From positions 1-13,997 of the forward strand of contig CAKZLA010000421.1 of the NCBI GenBank assembly GCA_937124525.1: 13,997 nt of DNA, read 5' to 3'. Below the pieces are notes generated by a model. That model ran no database searches. It was given only the letters and a program-made list of their open reading frames with translations, and was not told the DNA's origin. Below are positions 6,406-13,755 of this stretch, one piece after another. Source of the DNA: an uncultured Desulfobacterium sp. GTDB taxonomy: Bacteria; Desulfobacterota; Desulfobacteria; Desulfobacterales; Desulfobacteraceae. The position numbers were made by a program, and so were the translations under genes. Position 1 is the stretch's first letter; every line of letters starts with the position of its first letter.

Positions 6406-9400
6406 ATGAATCTCACACAATTTGCCATCAACAAAAATCGTATCTCGCTGAGCCTTCTTTTTATTGTGGTTATACTGGGCCTATCCATGTACAAAAACCT
6501 TCCCCGGGACAGTATGCCCCCATACACGGTTCGGGTGGCCACCATTGTTTCCAGTTTTCCCGGGGCCAACCCCCAGAGAGTTGAGCTTTTGGTCAGTAAA
6601 AACATTGAAGAGGTGGTCCAGGAAATCCCCGAGGTTAAAGACATCACCAGTCAGTCCCGCACCGGACTTTCAGTGGTCACCGTTACCCTGAAGGATGAGG
6701 TGAAACCAGACAAGCTGCAGGGTGTCTGGGACAGACTAAGGCGCAAAATTGAGGACATGGAGACCCTTCCCAAAGAAGTTACCCCGGATTTCCAGGACGA
6801 TGATATCGGTGTGGTCTATGGTATCATGCTGGGGCTTGTTTCGGATGAATTTTCCTATGAAGATATGGAAGATGTGGCCAAACAGATCAAGGACGAACTC
6901 ATCAGCCTTCCGGACTCGGCCAAAGTGTCTTTGGGAGGAATTCAGGAACAGCAGGTGGTTGTGGAATTTGACACGGCACGCCTTAGTGAATATGGGTTAA
7001 CCGTGGGCAAATTAAAGCAAATTATCCAGGAAACCAACATCCTTGATTCCGGTGGTGAAATCAATGTGGGCAACAAGCGGCTCATTCTTGAACCCACGGG
7101 CAACTATGAGAATATTGAGGCCCTTAAAAAAACCATCATCCCCGTGGGAGATGCAGGTGAGGTGGTTTATCTGGATGCCATCACCGATATTGTAAAAACC
7201 TATAAAAGCCCTGCAACGGGCCTTGTCCGGGTAAATGGAAAGCGGGCCATCTCCCTTTCCATATCCCTTAAGGAGGGTGCCAACATCATCCAGTTAGGTA
7301 AAATGGTGGATGAAAAAATGGCCGACTACAATGCCCGCCTGCCCCTGGGGCTAAATGTGGTCCGCCTGGCCTCCCTGGATGGATATGTGGAAAAATCCAT
7401 TGAAAGTTTTATCAATAACCTTCTCCAGAGTATCGTCATTGTCATGGCGGTGATGCTGATATTTCTGGGGTTTCGCACGGGATTGGTGGTGGCAAGTCTT
7501 ATCCCCCTTGTAACCATCATGACCCTCATGATCATGGGGGTTATTCATATGGGGCTTAATCAGGTGACCCTGGCAGCCCTTATCATGGCACTTGGCATGA
7601 TGGTGGACAACGGCATTGTGGTGTCTGAATCCTTTATCGTCAAAATGGAGGGGGGAAGCACACCCATGGCAGCGGCGGTGGAGACCTGCCAGGAACTCAT
7701 GGTTCCGCTGTTGATATCAACTTTGACCACCTCCGCCGCTTTTCTGTCTTTTTATCTGGCAGAATCCTCCATGGGTGACATCATGGGGCCTCTTTTTGTG
7801 GTGATCTCCATTGCCCTGATTTCTTCATGGCTGATGAGTCTCACCATTATCCCCCTGTTGGCTTACCTGTTTGTCAAAGGAAATAAAGGTGCTCAGGACT
7901 CCGGCAAAAAAAGTATTTTCGATATCCTGGAGCAAATTTATGTTGTTTTTCTCAATGGGGTGCTGCGGGTAAGACTTTTATTCATTGGGGCCATGGTAAT
8001 TATCTTTGTGGTCTCATTAAAAGGATTCGGCATGGTGCCGTTTATTTTCTTTCCTGACAGTGACAGAAATATGATCACCGTGGATATCAATCTTCCCCTT
8101 GGCACCCGCATTGACAACACCCTTGCCGTGGTACAGAAAATTGAACAGCATATTGCCGATCATCTCAAGGTTGACAGTCAACGAACAAAGGGAATTGTGG
8201 ACTGGTCCTGTTACATTGGTGAAGGCCCGGAATCCTATGATCAGGGATATTCCGCCGATGAAGCCAATTCCAGCTACGCCCACATCCTTTTAAACACCAG
8301 TAGTGGTGAAGACAATGCCGACATCATCAGGGATCTTGATGAATTTTGTTTTAACGGGTTTCCCGATGCCGACATCAAGGTGTCACTTCTCGGCCAGGGC
8401 GGCGGGGGAGACCCCATCGAAATCCGCATTTCCGGGCCGGACCAGGAAGAACTCTATCGCCTTGCCAATAAAACAAAAAACGCCCTCAGTCAAATCCCGG
8501 GCTCAAAGAACCTCATGGATGACTGGGGTCCCAAACTATTGAAATTCGTCATCGATATTGACGCGGCAAAAGCAGGTAAAGCAGGTGTGACCCACGAGGA
8601 TATCGCCATCAGCCTAAAGACGGGACTCAGTGGCGTTAAAGCTGGCACCTTCCGGGAAGATCAGGACAGTTTGTCCATTATCATGCGCAGCCGCCATTTC
8701 ACCGAACAGACCCTACAGGGGCTTGAAAACACAAATATATTTGTCCAGTCCACGGGGCAGGCCATTCCGCTCAGCCAGGTGGCCCGGATACTGCCCCAAT
8801 GGGGCTATGCCAAAATCATGCACCGGGACCTTTTCCGGAACATTACCCTCACCGCCGGTCTCCAGGAGGGATACACCGCACGGCAGATCACCACCCAGAT
8901 CCAGGCATGGCTGGACCAGGACGCAGCCAACTGGCCCCCCAATTATCGGTATGAACTGGGAGGAGACGAAGAAAACACCCAGGAAAACATGGCGGCGGTA
9001 ATCCGTTATCTGCCCCTTTCCGGATGCATCATTCTGATGCTGCTTATCATACAGTTTAACTCCATACGAAAAACCATCATGGTGATTGCCACCATTCCCC
9101 TGGGAATCATCGGAGTGGTCGTTGGCCTGATCCTGTTTCGGTCCTATTTTGGTTTTATGGCCTTTCTGGGGGTTATTTCCCTGGCTGGAATTGTGATTAA
9201 CAATGCCATTGTGCTCCTGGATCGCATTGAACTTGAACAGACCGAATTCAATCGTCCCCCGGCCGAGGCCATTGTGGTGGCATGCCGCCAGCGCTTCCGG
9301 CCCATTCTGCTAACCACCCTGACTACCACCCTGGGGCTGATTCCCCTTTATCTCGGGGGCGGTTCCATGTGGCAACCCATGGCCATCTCCATCATGGTGG

Positions 9401-9483
9401 GGCTGTTGTTTGGTACCTGCATTACCCTTTTATTTGTCCCGGCCATTTACAGTCTGTTCTACCGGGTTGGTGCCAGGGGCTAA
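6406..9483 (+). CDS. RND efflux transporter, AcrB/HAE1-type inner-membrane pump
   Basis: 1025 residues, a full-length RND pump. TM1 is at about 12-28, followed by a large periplasmic loop, a TM2-6 cluster (about 335-480), TM7 near 525-545, a second periplasmic loop, and TM8-12 (about 865-1020). The pump uses proton import to drive export and should dock with the adaptor and the TolC fusion encoded just upstream. In TM4 the motif is GMMVDNGIVV: Asp401 keeps the first of the AcrB Asp407/Asp408 pair, while the second is Asn402. In TM10 GIVINNAIVLLD has Asn932 where AcrB has Lys940. Such changes occur in other RND subfamilies, so the pump is probably active, but its coupling residues differ from AcrB. 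The substrate cannot be read from sequence. The ribosome-binding site is weak (TGGAA), which may mean translational coupling. Confidence 0.95.
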   Translation: MNLTQFAINKNRISLSLLFIVVILGLSMYKNLPRDSMPPYTVRVATIVSSFPGANPQRVELLVSKNIEEVVQEIPEVKDITSQSRTGLSVVTVTLKDEVKPDKLQGVWDRLRRKIEDMETLPKEVTPDFQDDDIGVVYGIMLGLVSDEFSYEDMEDVAKQIKDELISLPDSAKVSLGGIQEQQVVVEFDTARLSEYGLTVGKLKQIIQETNILDSGGEINVGNKRLILEPTGNYENIEALKKTIIPVGDAGEVVYLDAITDIVKTYKSPATGLVRVNGKRAISLSISLKEGANIIQLGKMVDEKMADYNARLPLGLNVVRLASLDGYVEKSIESFINNLLQSIVIVMAVMLIFLGFRTGLVVASLIPLVTIMTLMIMGVIHMGLNQVTLAALIMALGMMVDNGIVVSESFIVKMEGGSTPMAAAVETCQELMVPLLISTLTTSAAFLSFYLAESSMGDIMGPLFVVISIALISSWLMSLTIIPLLAYLFVKGNKGAQDSGKKSIFDILEQIYVVFLNGVLRVRLLFIGAMVIIFVVSLKGFGMVPFIFFPDSDRNMITVDINLPLGTRIDNTLAVVQKIEQHIADHLKVDSQRTKGIVDWSCYIGEGPESYDQGYSADEANSSYAHILLNTSSGEDNADIIRDLDEFCFNGFPDADIKVSLLGQGGGGDPIEIRISGPDQEELYRLANKTKNALSQIPGSKNLMDDWGPKLLKFVIDIDAAKAGKAGVTHEDIAISLKTGLSGVKAGTFREDQDSLSIIMRSRHFTEQTLQGLENTNIFVQSTGQAIPLSQVARILPQWGYAKIMHRDLFRNITLTAGLQEGYTARQITTQIQAWLDQDAANWPPNYRYELGGDEENTQENMAAVIRYLPLSGCIILMLLIIQFNSIRKTIMVIATIPLGIIGVVVGLILFRSYFGFMAFLGVISLAGIVINNAIVLLDRIELEQTEFNRPPAEAIVVACRQRFRPILLTTLTTTLGLIPLYLGGGSMWQPMAISIMVGLLFGTCITLLFVPAIYSLFYRVGARG

Positions 9484-9522
9484 CAAATCAAGGAACAAAG
9501 GGAATCCCGCTAAGATTGATTT

Positions 9523-9549
9523 CCCTGGCCCCAGTGCCCGGGACCAGGG
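9523..9549. terminator. Hairpin between convergent genes, possible bidirectional terminator
   Basis: CCCTGG (9523-9528) pairs with CCAGGG (9544-9549). It lies 40 bp past the RND pump stop and just beyond the MazG-like stop on the other strand. It is GC-rich but lacks a strong T-run on the plus side. Upstream, AGGGAA and TTCCCT (about 9498-9525) form an overlapping alternative stem. Confidence 0.4.
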
Positions 9550-9558
9550 GGGGCAATC

Positions 9559-9891
9559 TCACTTTAATTTCGGATTGTTGATGTGGCGCTGGGAGTCCCT
9601 TTGGGTCTTTTTTTCCAAATTCTTTTTTACTGCCCGGGTCAGGTCTATGCCGGTCTGGTTGGCAATGCAGGAGATAACAAATAGAAGATCAGCAAGCTCA
9701 TCTCCGAGATCATGGGATTCCTCTTTCTTAAAACTCTGATCCCCGTATACCCGTGTCATGATTCTTGCCACCTCTCCGGCTTCTTCCAGGAGGATGCCCA
9801 GATTTGTCAGCTCGGAAAAATACCGTACACCCAAGGTGTTTACCCATTGATCAACAGTATCCTGATATTGCTGTATCGTCAGCTCTTCCAA
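9559..9891 (-). CDS. MazG-like nucleotide pyrophosphohydrolase
   Basis: 110 residues, right for a single-domain member of the all-alpha NTP pyrophosphohydrolase (MazG-like) superfamily. These enzymes hydrolyse nucleoside triphosphates, often damaged ones, to the monophosphate and pyrophosphate with Mg2+ or Mn2+. The metal-binding helices are visible: LLEEAGEVARI (33-43) carries the EExxE motif and DLGDELADLLFVI (61-73) carries the second acidic ExxD motif. The initiation codon is TTG (9889-9891), chosen because a strong AGGGAG lies seven bases upstream and no ATG is suitably placed. The C-terminus is a charged tail. It faces the efflux operon tail to tail, so a shared role is not implied. Confidence 0.85.
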   Translation of the reverse strand: MEELTIQQYQDTVDQWVNTLGVRYFSELTNLGILLEEAGEVARIMTRVYGDQSFKKEESHDLGDELADLLFVISCIANQTGIDLTRAVKKNLEKKTQRDSQRHINNPKLK

Positions 9892-9898
9892 ATATATG

Positions 9899-9904
9899 CT
9901 CCCT
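9899..9904 (-). promoter_or_regulatory. Ribosome-binding site that fixes the TTG start of the MazG-like gene
   Basis: AGGGAG on the minus strand ends seven bases before the TTG. No ATG or GTG lies in frame at a suitable distance. Confidence 0.7.
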
Positions 9905-9916
9905 AAAATTAAACGA

Positions 9917-10035
9917 CCACCAGCTACAAGCTGGTGGATTTAAAGCTCGGCGGGCTAAACCGCCGACTGAAAGAGAATGCGTCTTAAAGACGGTGGTTTT
10001 AACCACGGCTCGAGCGCCAAAGGCAGGCTAAAGCC
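9917..10035. repeat. Chain of short palindromes, possible IS200/IS605-derived relic
   Basis: Five palindromes follow one another. CCACCAGCT/AGCTGGTGG (9917-9937) has a perfect 9-bp stem and ACA loop. TCGGCGG/CCGCCGA (9947-9966) has a 7-bp stem. CGTC-rich (9980-9992), GTGGTT/AACCAC (9993-10006) and GGC/GCC (10026-10035) follow. Most loops centre on TAAA or TTAA. Subterminal hairpin clusters of this sort are characteristic of IS200/IS605-type ends and of non-autonomous palindrome-associated elements. No transposase or TnpB gene is adjacent, so assignment to that family is inference. It could also be a structured RNA in the region between the MazG-like and DUF1285-like genes. Confidence 0.45.
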
Positions 10036-10106
10036 ACCTATGAAGAATAAACTTATCCGCAACACCTGAATCCATTCCTTGACCTCGTTCTGTCGAGGAA
10101 CAAACT

Positions 10107-10622
10107 TTATCCAGCAACTTTATCAGACGTGATCAGGAACCCTTGAGTTGCAAGGTTTTTTTCTGGAATCTCATGTAAAACACCGCCCAGGTTCAGGCAA
10201 AGGATATCCCCTTTGTCTTCCAGAAATGCGGATATTTTTACCAGTGCCCTTTGGGCAAATTTGATGCAGTGCTCTGGAGTCTGGATATAAAGGTTGTCAT
10301 TGCAGGTAAACAATTGCCCAGCCTCAAGGGTCAAGCTCTCTCTGGTGTTCAGGAGCAATGTCAGTTCAGATTCCCGTTTTTCTTTGATGTCGATGACAAA
10401 AAGGGCCGTATCTTCGTAAAAGAAGTACACTTTTTCAAGAAATCCCTCCCGGGGCTGGCAAAGATGGTACCCCATTTCATCCTTTTTAATGGATGCGTTG
10501 AAATGCCGAATAATTTTCGGGTGCTCAAATTTTCCATTTTGGGTTTGCCATATCCCGTTTTTGTCCAGCCAGAAGAGGGCATCCTCTTTGGAAATGATCA
10601 TTTCTTTTAATTCTGGTTCCAT
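10107..10622 (-). CDS. DUF1285-like protein of unknown function
   Basis: 171 residues from the ATG at 10620-10622. The segment from about residue 15 to 70 (WLDKNGIWQTQNGKFEHP, then IIRHFNASIKKDEMGYHL, then FFYEDTALFVIDI) matches my recollection of the DUF1285 layout: a short DxxGxW-type start, a helix, a YxLxxP-like turn, then a strand that ends in a hydrophobic VIDI. The middle and end contain NTRESLTLEAGQLF and LNLGGVLHEIPE. The function of the family is not known to me. A longer reading frame extends upstream to 10781, but that extension is made of the inverted-repeat element and its insert, so the internal start is preferred even though its ribosome-binding site (GGA) is poor. The mobile element end lies 82 bp upstream. 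Confidence 0.6.
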   Translation of the reverse strand: MEPELKEMIISKEDALFWLDKNGIWQTQNGKFEHPKIIRHFNASIKKDEMGYHLCQPREGFLEKVYFFYEDTALFVIDIKEKRESELTLLLNTRESLTLEAGQLFTCNDNLYIQTPEHCIKFAQRALVKISAFLEDKGDILCLNLGGVLHEIPEKNLATQGFLITSDKVAG

Positions 10623-10730
10623 TTTATTTTTCCATATCAAGACGTCAGAGCCTATTGATTTACCACTTACAAACCCCCAGACGATATTATTTTTTAAATT
10701 TGGGGTATCCTTCAAACGGACTTTACATTT

Positions 10731-10780
10731 TTTTATAACTGCCACGGGCAGACCGCATGGGGGACCTGGGCCTGCCCACA
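10731..10780 (-). repeat. Hairpin repeat, copy A (inverted)
   Basis: On the minus strand GGGCAGGCC pairs with GGTCTGCCC (one G-T wobble), followed by GTGGCAGTTATAAAA. It matches copy B at 11292-11341 over about 50 bases, with differences mostly in the loop, and copy C near 12221. It lies within the insert of the long MITE-like element. Confidence 0.6.
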
Positions 10781-10806
10781 ACGAAGCATGAAAGAATATT
10801 AGGTGT

Positions 10807-10995
10807 GCCTACTCTTTCATATAACACCCATGCCCTGGCGGACACAACGAATATTGAAAAGGCTATCATGCCGCCCCCCCGACGGGCAATGGGCCCGGCC
10901 CGGAACCGTAGACGGCCCAATTGGCCGGTTCCTATTGCCCATCGGGGGGGCTCTGCTGAGGCAAACTTGAAGGCTACCTTTTCATATAAAACCAT
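10807..10995. repeat. Insert bounded by imperfect direct repeats around a 77-bp palindrome
   Basis: 24-base segments at 10807-10830 and 10972-10995 match at 18 positions and share TTTCATATAA (third of these as TTTTCATATAA). Between them is a long imperfect inverted repeat: CCCCCCCGACGGGCAAT (10874-10890) against ATTGCCCATCGGGGGGG (10934-10950), with one mismatch. Inside it are GGAACCG/CGGTTCC (10902-10908, 10926-10932) and a GGCC/GGCC centre. It could extrude as a cruciform or form a very stable RNA hairpin. Confidence 0.55.
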
Positions 10996-11291
10996 TCCAA
11001 TTTGCAGTTTTTTTCCAAAAAACTGTAAAGTACTTTTGGGGCAATATGAAGGATACCAAATTTTGCTTTGATCAAACGGTGGATTAAAAACGTCTGAGTC
11101 CCTTATTGCAACGACATTTTCAACTCTAAACAATTCTGGATGTAATCCAGACCAATGGATACCACCAGTCATGGATTGAGTTGACACAGAATACTCATAA
11201 AAAAACAACTGTCGCTACAGTGATATCAGCTCTTGTTTATATCTGCAATCCGAAAACTACCCCCGGACACCATTTACGTTTCAACCTTCAC

Positions 11292-11341
11292 TGTGGGTAG
11301 GCCGGGTCCAGAATACAGTCTGCCCATGGCAGTTATAGAAA
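11292..11341 (+). repeat. Hairpin repeat, copy B
   Basis: GGGTAG (11295-11300) can pair with CTGCCC (11320-11325, with a T-G wobble), followed by ATGGCAGTTATAGAAA. Same stem and same tail as copies A and C, while the loop differs. Confidence 0.6.
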
Positions 11342-11350
11342 TATTAATTC

Positions 11351-11379
11351 TTTACATCAATTTTCTATTTTGATACAAA
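11351..11379 (+). promoter_or_regulatory. Candidate promoter of the rhodanese gene
   Basis: TTTACA (11351-11356, 5 of 6), then 17 bp, then TACAAA (11374-11379, 4 of 6) with an extended -10 TG. It would give a leader of about 140 nt. A second -10 candidate, TATAAA at 11408-11413, lacks a good -35. Confidence 0.35.
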
Positions 11380-11524
11380 AACAATTTAATAATAAGCATT
11401 TGATCATTATAAAGTAGCACCAGAATATCAGCACCTAAGGAGTCGGCATGTCCACCCCATCCTTAAATTTGGAGTGAACTTTTCATATTTTTAAACATTA
11501 ATTTAATTGATTAAGGGAGATACC

Positions 11525-12073
11525 ATGAAAAAAAAATTAATCTTGCTCATGCTCGTTCAGTGTCTGGCATTTATATTTATCATTTCATCCTTTGCAAATC
11601 CCACAGTCCCCCAAAAAAAACAGACAACACTGGGCAAATATATTACCGCTGAACAGGCCTATGCAAAATACTCAAACTCTCCGGATACCATTCACATTCT
11701 GGATGTCCGCACACCTGGTGAGTACGCCTTTGTGGGCCACGCCCCCATGGCAGTGAACATCCCCCTTTGTTTTCTGAAACCGGGTTTAACAGAAAACAAC
11801 CGACTGATCATGCCCATGAACGAAAATTTTGTTGCCGAGGTGGAAGCCAAATTTAAAAAAACAGAGATGCTCTTTGTGATGTGCCGCTCCGGCGGCAGAA
11901 GTGCAGCATGTATCAATAAACTGGCCCTGGCAGGATTTACAAATGTCTATAATATCATTGACGGCTTTGAAGGAGACAAAGATGCCAAAGGCTACAGAAC
12001 CGTCAATGGATGGAAAAATTCAGGGCTTCCCTGGACATACAACCTTGATCCAAAGCTGGTGTACAGCCTTTAA
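11525..12073 (+). CDS. Exported single-domain rhodanese-like sulfurtransferase
   Basis: 182 residues from the ATG at 11525, chosen over an in-frame ATG 18 bases earlier because AAGGGAG lies six bases upstream of it. Residues 1-24 form a Sec signal (KKK then a hydrophobic core, cleavage after SSFA), so the mature protein is periplasmic or cell-surface. The rhodanese domain (about 35-155) shows ITAEQAYAKY, ILDVRTPGEYAFVGHAPMAVNIPL and the active-site loop CRSGGRSAAC with Cys120 as the persulfide-carrying residue, then GFTNVYNIIDGFEGD. The CRSGGR loop is typical of single-domain rhodaneses. A C-terminal extension (155-182) contains W and P residues of unknown role. Such proteins move sulfane sulfur or bind oxyanions; a specific substrate is not shown. 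It is flanked by direct copies of the hairpin repeat. Confidence 0.9.
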   Translation: MKKKLILLMLVQCLAFIFIISSFANPTVPQKKQTTLGKYITAEQAYAKYSNSPDTIHILDVRTPGEYAFVGHAPMAVNIPLCFLKPGLTENNRLIMPMNENFVAEVEAKFKKTEMLFVMCRSGGRSAACINKLALAGFTNVYNIIDGFEGDKDAKGYRTVNGWKNSGLPWTYNLDPKLVYSL

Positions 12074-12220
12074 TTCCATTGCTACTGTGGGCGAACATGC
12101 CGGCCTTTTAACGTCAATGGATTTAAGAAAAAACACTCTGTTCCCTGACAGAATTCACAGCCCGCCCTTTTTTTTATATTAAAATACTGATAAACCAGGA
12201 GTTCCTTTTCTATCTTTGTT

Positions 12221-12269
12221 ATGGGCAAACCCAACTGAAAAAAAGGTCTGCCCATGGCCATTATAGAAA
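12221..12269 (+). repeat. Hairpin repeat, copy C
   Basis: GGGCAAACC (12223-12231) pairs with GGTCTGCCC (12246-12254) with one A-C mismatch, followed by ATGGCCATTATAGAAA. It shares the stem end and the tail with copies A and B. The left arm differs but still pairs, which suggests the stem and not just the sequence is kept. Confidence 0.55.
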
Positions 12270-12298
12270 ATTTTGATTGGGTTTATGGTGATTTATTA

Positions 12299-12325
12299 CC
12301 CTACCAAATCAAAGATTTGGTGGGG
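12299..12325 (+). promoter_or_regulatory. Strong leader hairpin upstream of the aspartate kinase gene
   Basis: A 12-bp stem (12299-12310 with 12314-12325) with an AAA loop, ACCAAATC/GATTTGGT at its core plus a GC-rich base with one T-G wobble. No T-run follows on the plus strand. It could be the terminator of an upstream transcript, a control element of the kinase gene, or the end hairpin of a lost insertion element. Confidence 0.5.
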
Positions 12326-12331
12326 GACTTC

Positions 12332-12361
12332 TTGGTTAAAGCTTAAATTTTAATCTATATG
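12332..12361 (+). promoter_or_regulatory. Weak promoter candidate for the aspartate kinase gene
   Basis: TTGGTT (12332-12337) and TATATG (12356-12361, 4 of 6) are 18 bp apart, about 27 bp before the start codon. The A/T-rich setting makes a chance match likely. Confidence 0.25.
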
Positions 12362-12387
12362 TTGGGATTTAGAAAGGCAAAAAGGCA

Positions 12388-13752
12388 ATGAAGGTTATTA
12401 AAATAGGTGGGGGGTGTTTAAAGGGAGAGGCAATTGTCCGTAGTATTGTGGATTTAATTGCAAAGAGGGGCCGGGGTGATGTATTTGTATTGTCGGCACT
12501 TTCCGGTGTCACAGACCAGCTGATCAACGGTATTGAAACAGCATTAAAAGATGAATCGCTCATCGGATCCGTTGTTGAGGGCATTCTGGAAGAACATTTA
12601 AACCTTGCCCGTCACCTGATGAAAAGTGACGCGGATTGCAAGGCATTGGAACAGGATCTGGCCCCCCATTTTCTAAAAATAGAGCGCTACTTTTTCGGGA
12701 TCAACTTCACCCGGGAAGCCACCCCCCGGATGCGGGATATCATCATCAGTTACGGGGAACGACTTTCAGTTATATTGATATCCCGGGTGCTGCACAGCCG
12801 GGGGGAAAATGCGTTTTGCATCATGCCCCGGGAGGCCGGGATCATCACCGACGGTAGATTTGCCGATGCCACAGCAAATATGATGAAAACCGCCGAAAAT
12901 CTCCAGAAAAATGTATTGCCCTGCATCACCGAAGATACCATTGTTTTTATACCCGGATTTTTTGGCATCAGCGAATCTGATGAGGTCACCACCTTTGGCA
13001 GGGGGGGCAGCGACTATTCAGCCGCTGTTGTGGCAGCCGCCTTAAAGGCAGATATCCTTGAGATCTGGAAGGACACCGAAGGGTTCATGACAGCGGACCC
13101 CCGGGTGATTCCCGATGCCAAATTGATTTCGGTGCTGAGCTACGAAGAGGCCTCGGAACTGGCCTATTCCGGTGCGTCCATTCTCCACCCAAGAACCGTG
13201 GAACCGGTGCGCAAATCCGGCATTAATATTGCCATAAAAAACACCCTAAACCCCGATGGCCCCGGCAGTCTCATCACCGAACAGGCCGTGTCAGCAAAAA
13301 ATGTGATCAAAAGCGTTTCCCACTCCACAGACATTGCCGTGTTAAAAGTGTATGCCTCGGGGGTGGGACTGCGCCAGGGGATTCTGGCTCACATTGCCGG
13401 AGCACTTTCCCAGGCTGGCATTAATATCAAATCCGTGGTTACCTCCCAGACCTGTATCAGCCTGCTCTTGTCCCGAAAGGATATTGACCGGGCACACACG
13501 GTCATAGGGGAGATGAAACCCCGACTTTTCCGGGAGTCCGAGCAGGTGACAGACACAGCACTCATCAGTGTGGTGGGAGATGGCCTGCACAACCACCGGG
13601 GCATTGCGGCTCGCTGTTTTACAGCGGTTTCCGAGGTAAATGTCAACATCGAGATGATCTCCTTTGGTCCCTCCAAGGCGGCGCTTTATTTCCTTATCCA
13701 TGAAACGGATCTTGAAAAAACCATGACAGCACTGCATTCGCAGTTTGTTTGA
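12388..13752 (+). CDS. Aspartate kinase, monofunctional, with two C-terminal ACT domains
   Basis: 454 residues, the usual size of a monofunctional aspartokinase. It phosphorylates L-aspartate with ATP, the first step to lysine, threonine and methionine in the cytoplasm. The kinase domain (1-290) has YGERLSVIL, FIPGFFG, the FGRGGSDYSAA signature, EIWKDTEGFMTADPR, and SYEEASELAYSGASILHPRTVEPV. Two ACT modules (about 318-390 and 395-454: GILAHIAGALSQAGINIKSV and GIAARCFTAVSEVNVNIEMI) point to feedback control by an end-product amino acid. The N-terminal motif is KIGGGC (5-10) where most family members have KFGGTS, so the Thr and Ser that line the nucleotide/aspartate pocket are Gly9 and Cys10. 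The start is the first in-frame ATG, with AGAAAGG ten bases upstream. No other gene of the pathway adjoins. Confidence 0.92.
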   Translation: MKVIKIGGGCLKGEAIVRSIVDLIAKRGRGDVFVLSALSGVTDQLINGIETALKDESLIGSVVEGILEEHLNLARHLMKSDADCKALEQDLAPHFLKIERYFFGINFTREATPRMRDIIISYGERLSVILISRVLHSRGENAFCIMPREAGIITDGRFADATANMMKTAENLQKNVLPCITEDTIVFIPGFFGISESDEVTTFGRGGSDYSAAVVAAALKADILEIWKDTEGFMTADPRVIPDAKLISVLSYEEASELAYSGASILHPRTVEPVRKSGINIAIKNTLNPDGPGSLITEQAVSAKNVIKSVSHSTDIAVLKVYASGVGLRQGILAHIAGALSQAGINIKSVVTSQTCISLLLSRKDIDRAHTVIGEMKPRLFRESEQVTDTALISVVGDGLHNHRGIAARCFTAVSEVNVNIEMISFGPSKAALYFLIHETDLEKTMTALHSQFV

Positions 13753-13755
13753 TAC

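Larger units (their letters stand above)
10704..11057. mobile_element. MITE-like element, long interrupted copy (354 bp)
   Basis: Perfect 11-bp ends GGTATCCTTCA (10704-10714) and TGAAGGATACC (11047-11057) match the 190-293 element with one change each. The left 30 bp and right roughly 60 bp align with that short copy, including CTGTAAAGTACTTTT near the right end. The middle (about 10733-10990) is extra sequence absent from the short copy, so this copy was invaded or expanded. AAATTT lies on both sides, close to the ends. No credible gene is inside. Confidence 0.65.
11058..11524. other. Gene-free region upstream of the rhodanese gene
   Basis: 467 bp with no supported gene. It holds a 7-bp hairpin TCTGGAT/ATCCAGA (11135-11151), hairpin repeat copy B and the candidate rhodanese promoter. 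A minus-strand frame of about 50 codons (11208 down to 11057) runs into the long element but shows no family resemblance and no ribosome-binding site. Confidence 0.5.
12074..12387. other. Gene-free region between the rhodanese and aspartate kinase genes
   Basis: 314 bp. It holds an eight-T run following CGCCC near 12160-12175, which could pair with GGGCG near 12090 and end rhodanese transcription weakly. Hairpin repeat copy C, a strong 12-bp hairpin and a weak promoter candidate follow. I see no lysine-riboswitch signature. Confidence 0.4.

Noticed and set aside
9905..10060. tRNA gene in the hairpin chain
   Set aside because: The stems do not make a cloverleaf and no anticodon arm, TTCRANY-type T-loop or CCA end fits.
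10623..10781. N-terminal extension of the DUF1285-like protein
   Set aside because: Its first third is encoded by the end of the mobile element and the hairpin repeat, so the internal ATG at 10620-10622 is more credible.
10723..11208. 161-codon minus-strand frame across the long MITE-like element
   Set aside because: It is made largely of the inverted-repeat element and the palindromic insert, has no family resemblance and no ribosome-binding site. It is also in a different frame from the DUF1285-like gene.
12184..12387. Lysine riboswitch ahead of aspartate kinase
   Set aside because: No conserved lysine-riboswitch core is visible and the leader is filled by the hairpin repeat and a simple stem-loop.
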